A stretch of 64,000 bases of DNA from an alpha proteobacterium SCGC AAA015-N04 (GTDB lineage Bacteria > Pseudomonadota > Alphaproteobacteria > Puniceispirillales > Marisalimonadaceae), in the NCBI GenBank assembly GCA_000383115.1, contig KB910522.1:10714-74713 (forward strand). The letters run 5' to 3'. Below the pieces are notes generated by a model. It made no database searches. It was not told where the DNA came from and saw only the letters and a list, made by a program, of their open reading frames with translations. Positions 63,228 to 64,000 of this stretch are shown here, piece after piece (position 1 is the stretch's first letter; every line of letters starts with the position of its first letter). Made by a program: the position numbers and the translations under genes.

Positions 63228-63686
63228 CTACCAAACGCTTCTCCCAATAGACTTTATATCGCTAACTTTCAACAAACCCTCCATACTAATGACATGGAAA
63301 TGATCTAGACATGAATCTTTAGCTTCAACTTCCCAGTATTTTTTTATAATGTTTAAAGAGATCTCGTGTAGATCACCTTTTTTATTATCTGTATAACCAA
63401 TAAAATCCCAATAATCTGAAAAGCTATGACGATCAAAAAAACTATTCCAAAGATAATACCTTGATGGTTTTATATTAATAAAATAACTGTCTACTCTGTT
63501 ATGTGCAGGTGACCACATCCACTCAACTGAAAATAAGAAGACTACCTTTTGTGGTTTTATTTTAGGTCTTTTTTTTTGAAGTGGCTCTTCACTATCAATA
63601 TGAAGCTTATTAGAATTATTTATTGAAGGTAAATCTTTAACCTCAAAAATCTTTTGTTGAGGAAATTCATATTCATAATATGACAT
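63228..63686 (-). CDS. Hypothetical protein (152 aa)
   Basis: Intact ORF; start overlaps stop of upstream small ORF (TAATG). Confidence 0.6.
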   Translation of the reverse strand: MSYYEYEFPQQKIFEVKDLPSINNSNKLHIDSEEPLQKKRPKIKPQKVVFLFSVEWMWSPAHNRVDSYFINIKPSRYYLWNSFFDRHSFSDYWDFIGYTDNKKGDLHEISLNIIKKYWEVEAKDSCLDHFHVISMEGLLKVSDIKSIGRSVW

Positions 63687-63829
63687 TATTTATCCTCCAC
63701 TAATTTCCATCCTTGACGGATTAAGGCTTCAGTAAGAGCTTTTTCTTTTTCTGCTCTACTCATTGAATTAGTAAATTTTACTAATACTAACTTATTTTTT
63801 TCTATTGGGAATTCGACAATATTTGTCAT
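63686..63829 (-). CDS. Small protein (47 aa), translationally coupled to downstream gene; absent from supplied ORF track
   Basis: MTNIVEFPIEKNKLVLVKFTNSMSRAEKEKALTEALIRQGWKLVEDK*; SD GGAGG a few nt before ATG. Confidence 0.6.
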   Translation of the reverse strand: MTNIVEFPIEKNKLVLVKFTNSMSRAEKEKALTEALIRQGWKLVEDK

Positions 63830-64000
63830 TTGTGCCTCCGCTTTAGTACTTTAGGCGGGATGCCAAGGCGTACAAGTTGGTAATTAAATGCCTACTAAGG
63901 ACTATAATACATTAAAATTATATTGCAATTTTATTGATTTAAAAATTTAATAAAAATCTAACAATTATAGAATGACTTGATGTATAAAATTATAATACTT

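Noticed and set aside
1-64000. CRISPR array, rRNA operon, prophage or intact transposon
   Set aside because: No regularly spaced repeats, rRNA-like sequence, transposase or structural phage genes were seen; only the integrase remnant near 62 kb.

Overview
AT-rich bacterial chromosomal window, most likely from a marine-type alphaproteobacterium (inferred from the long bidomain dCTP deaminase, IalB-family protein, Coq7, and the low GC content). About 60 densely packed genes are supported. Metabolic content includes a convergent peptide ABC transporter locus, acetyl-CoA synthetase, argD-argF-hslO, argG, and a propionate-to-succinyl-CoA gene set (mce, pccB, pccA, mcm, prpE). Also present are PEP carboxykinase, an RND efflux pair, typA, xdhC/mocA, bioY, psd-pssA, moaA, coq7 and dsbB. 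A tRNA-Leu(CAA) near the right end is followed by a truncated tyrosine integrase and small orphan ORFs, which looks like an eroded integrative-element scar. No CRISPR array, rRNA or intact mobile element was seen. The most notable observation is a series of reading-frame lesions that the ORF track hides: pccA and mocA are each broken at an A8 tract where A7 restores the conserved frame; pccB has no usable start codon in the conserved frame; and a TVP38/TMEM64-family gene carries two stops plus a homopolymer frameshift. Other observations are a similar AT-rich inverted repeat upstream of both arginine transcription units, a perfect hairpin between the SBP and permease genes, a secreted Ig-like-repeat protein flanked by orphan small genes, and an unlisted 47-aa ORF in the tRNA-adjacent region. 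I found no convincing, wholly new multi-gene defence-type system.
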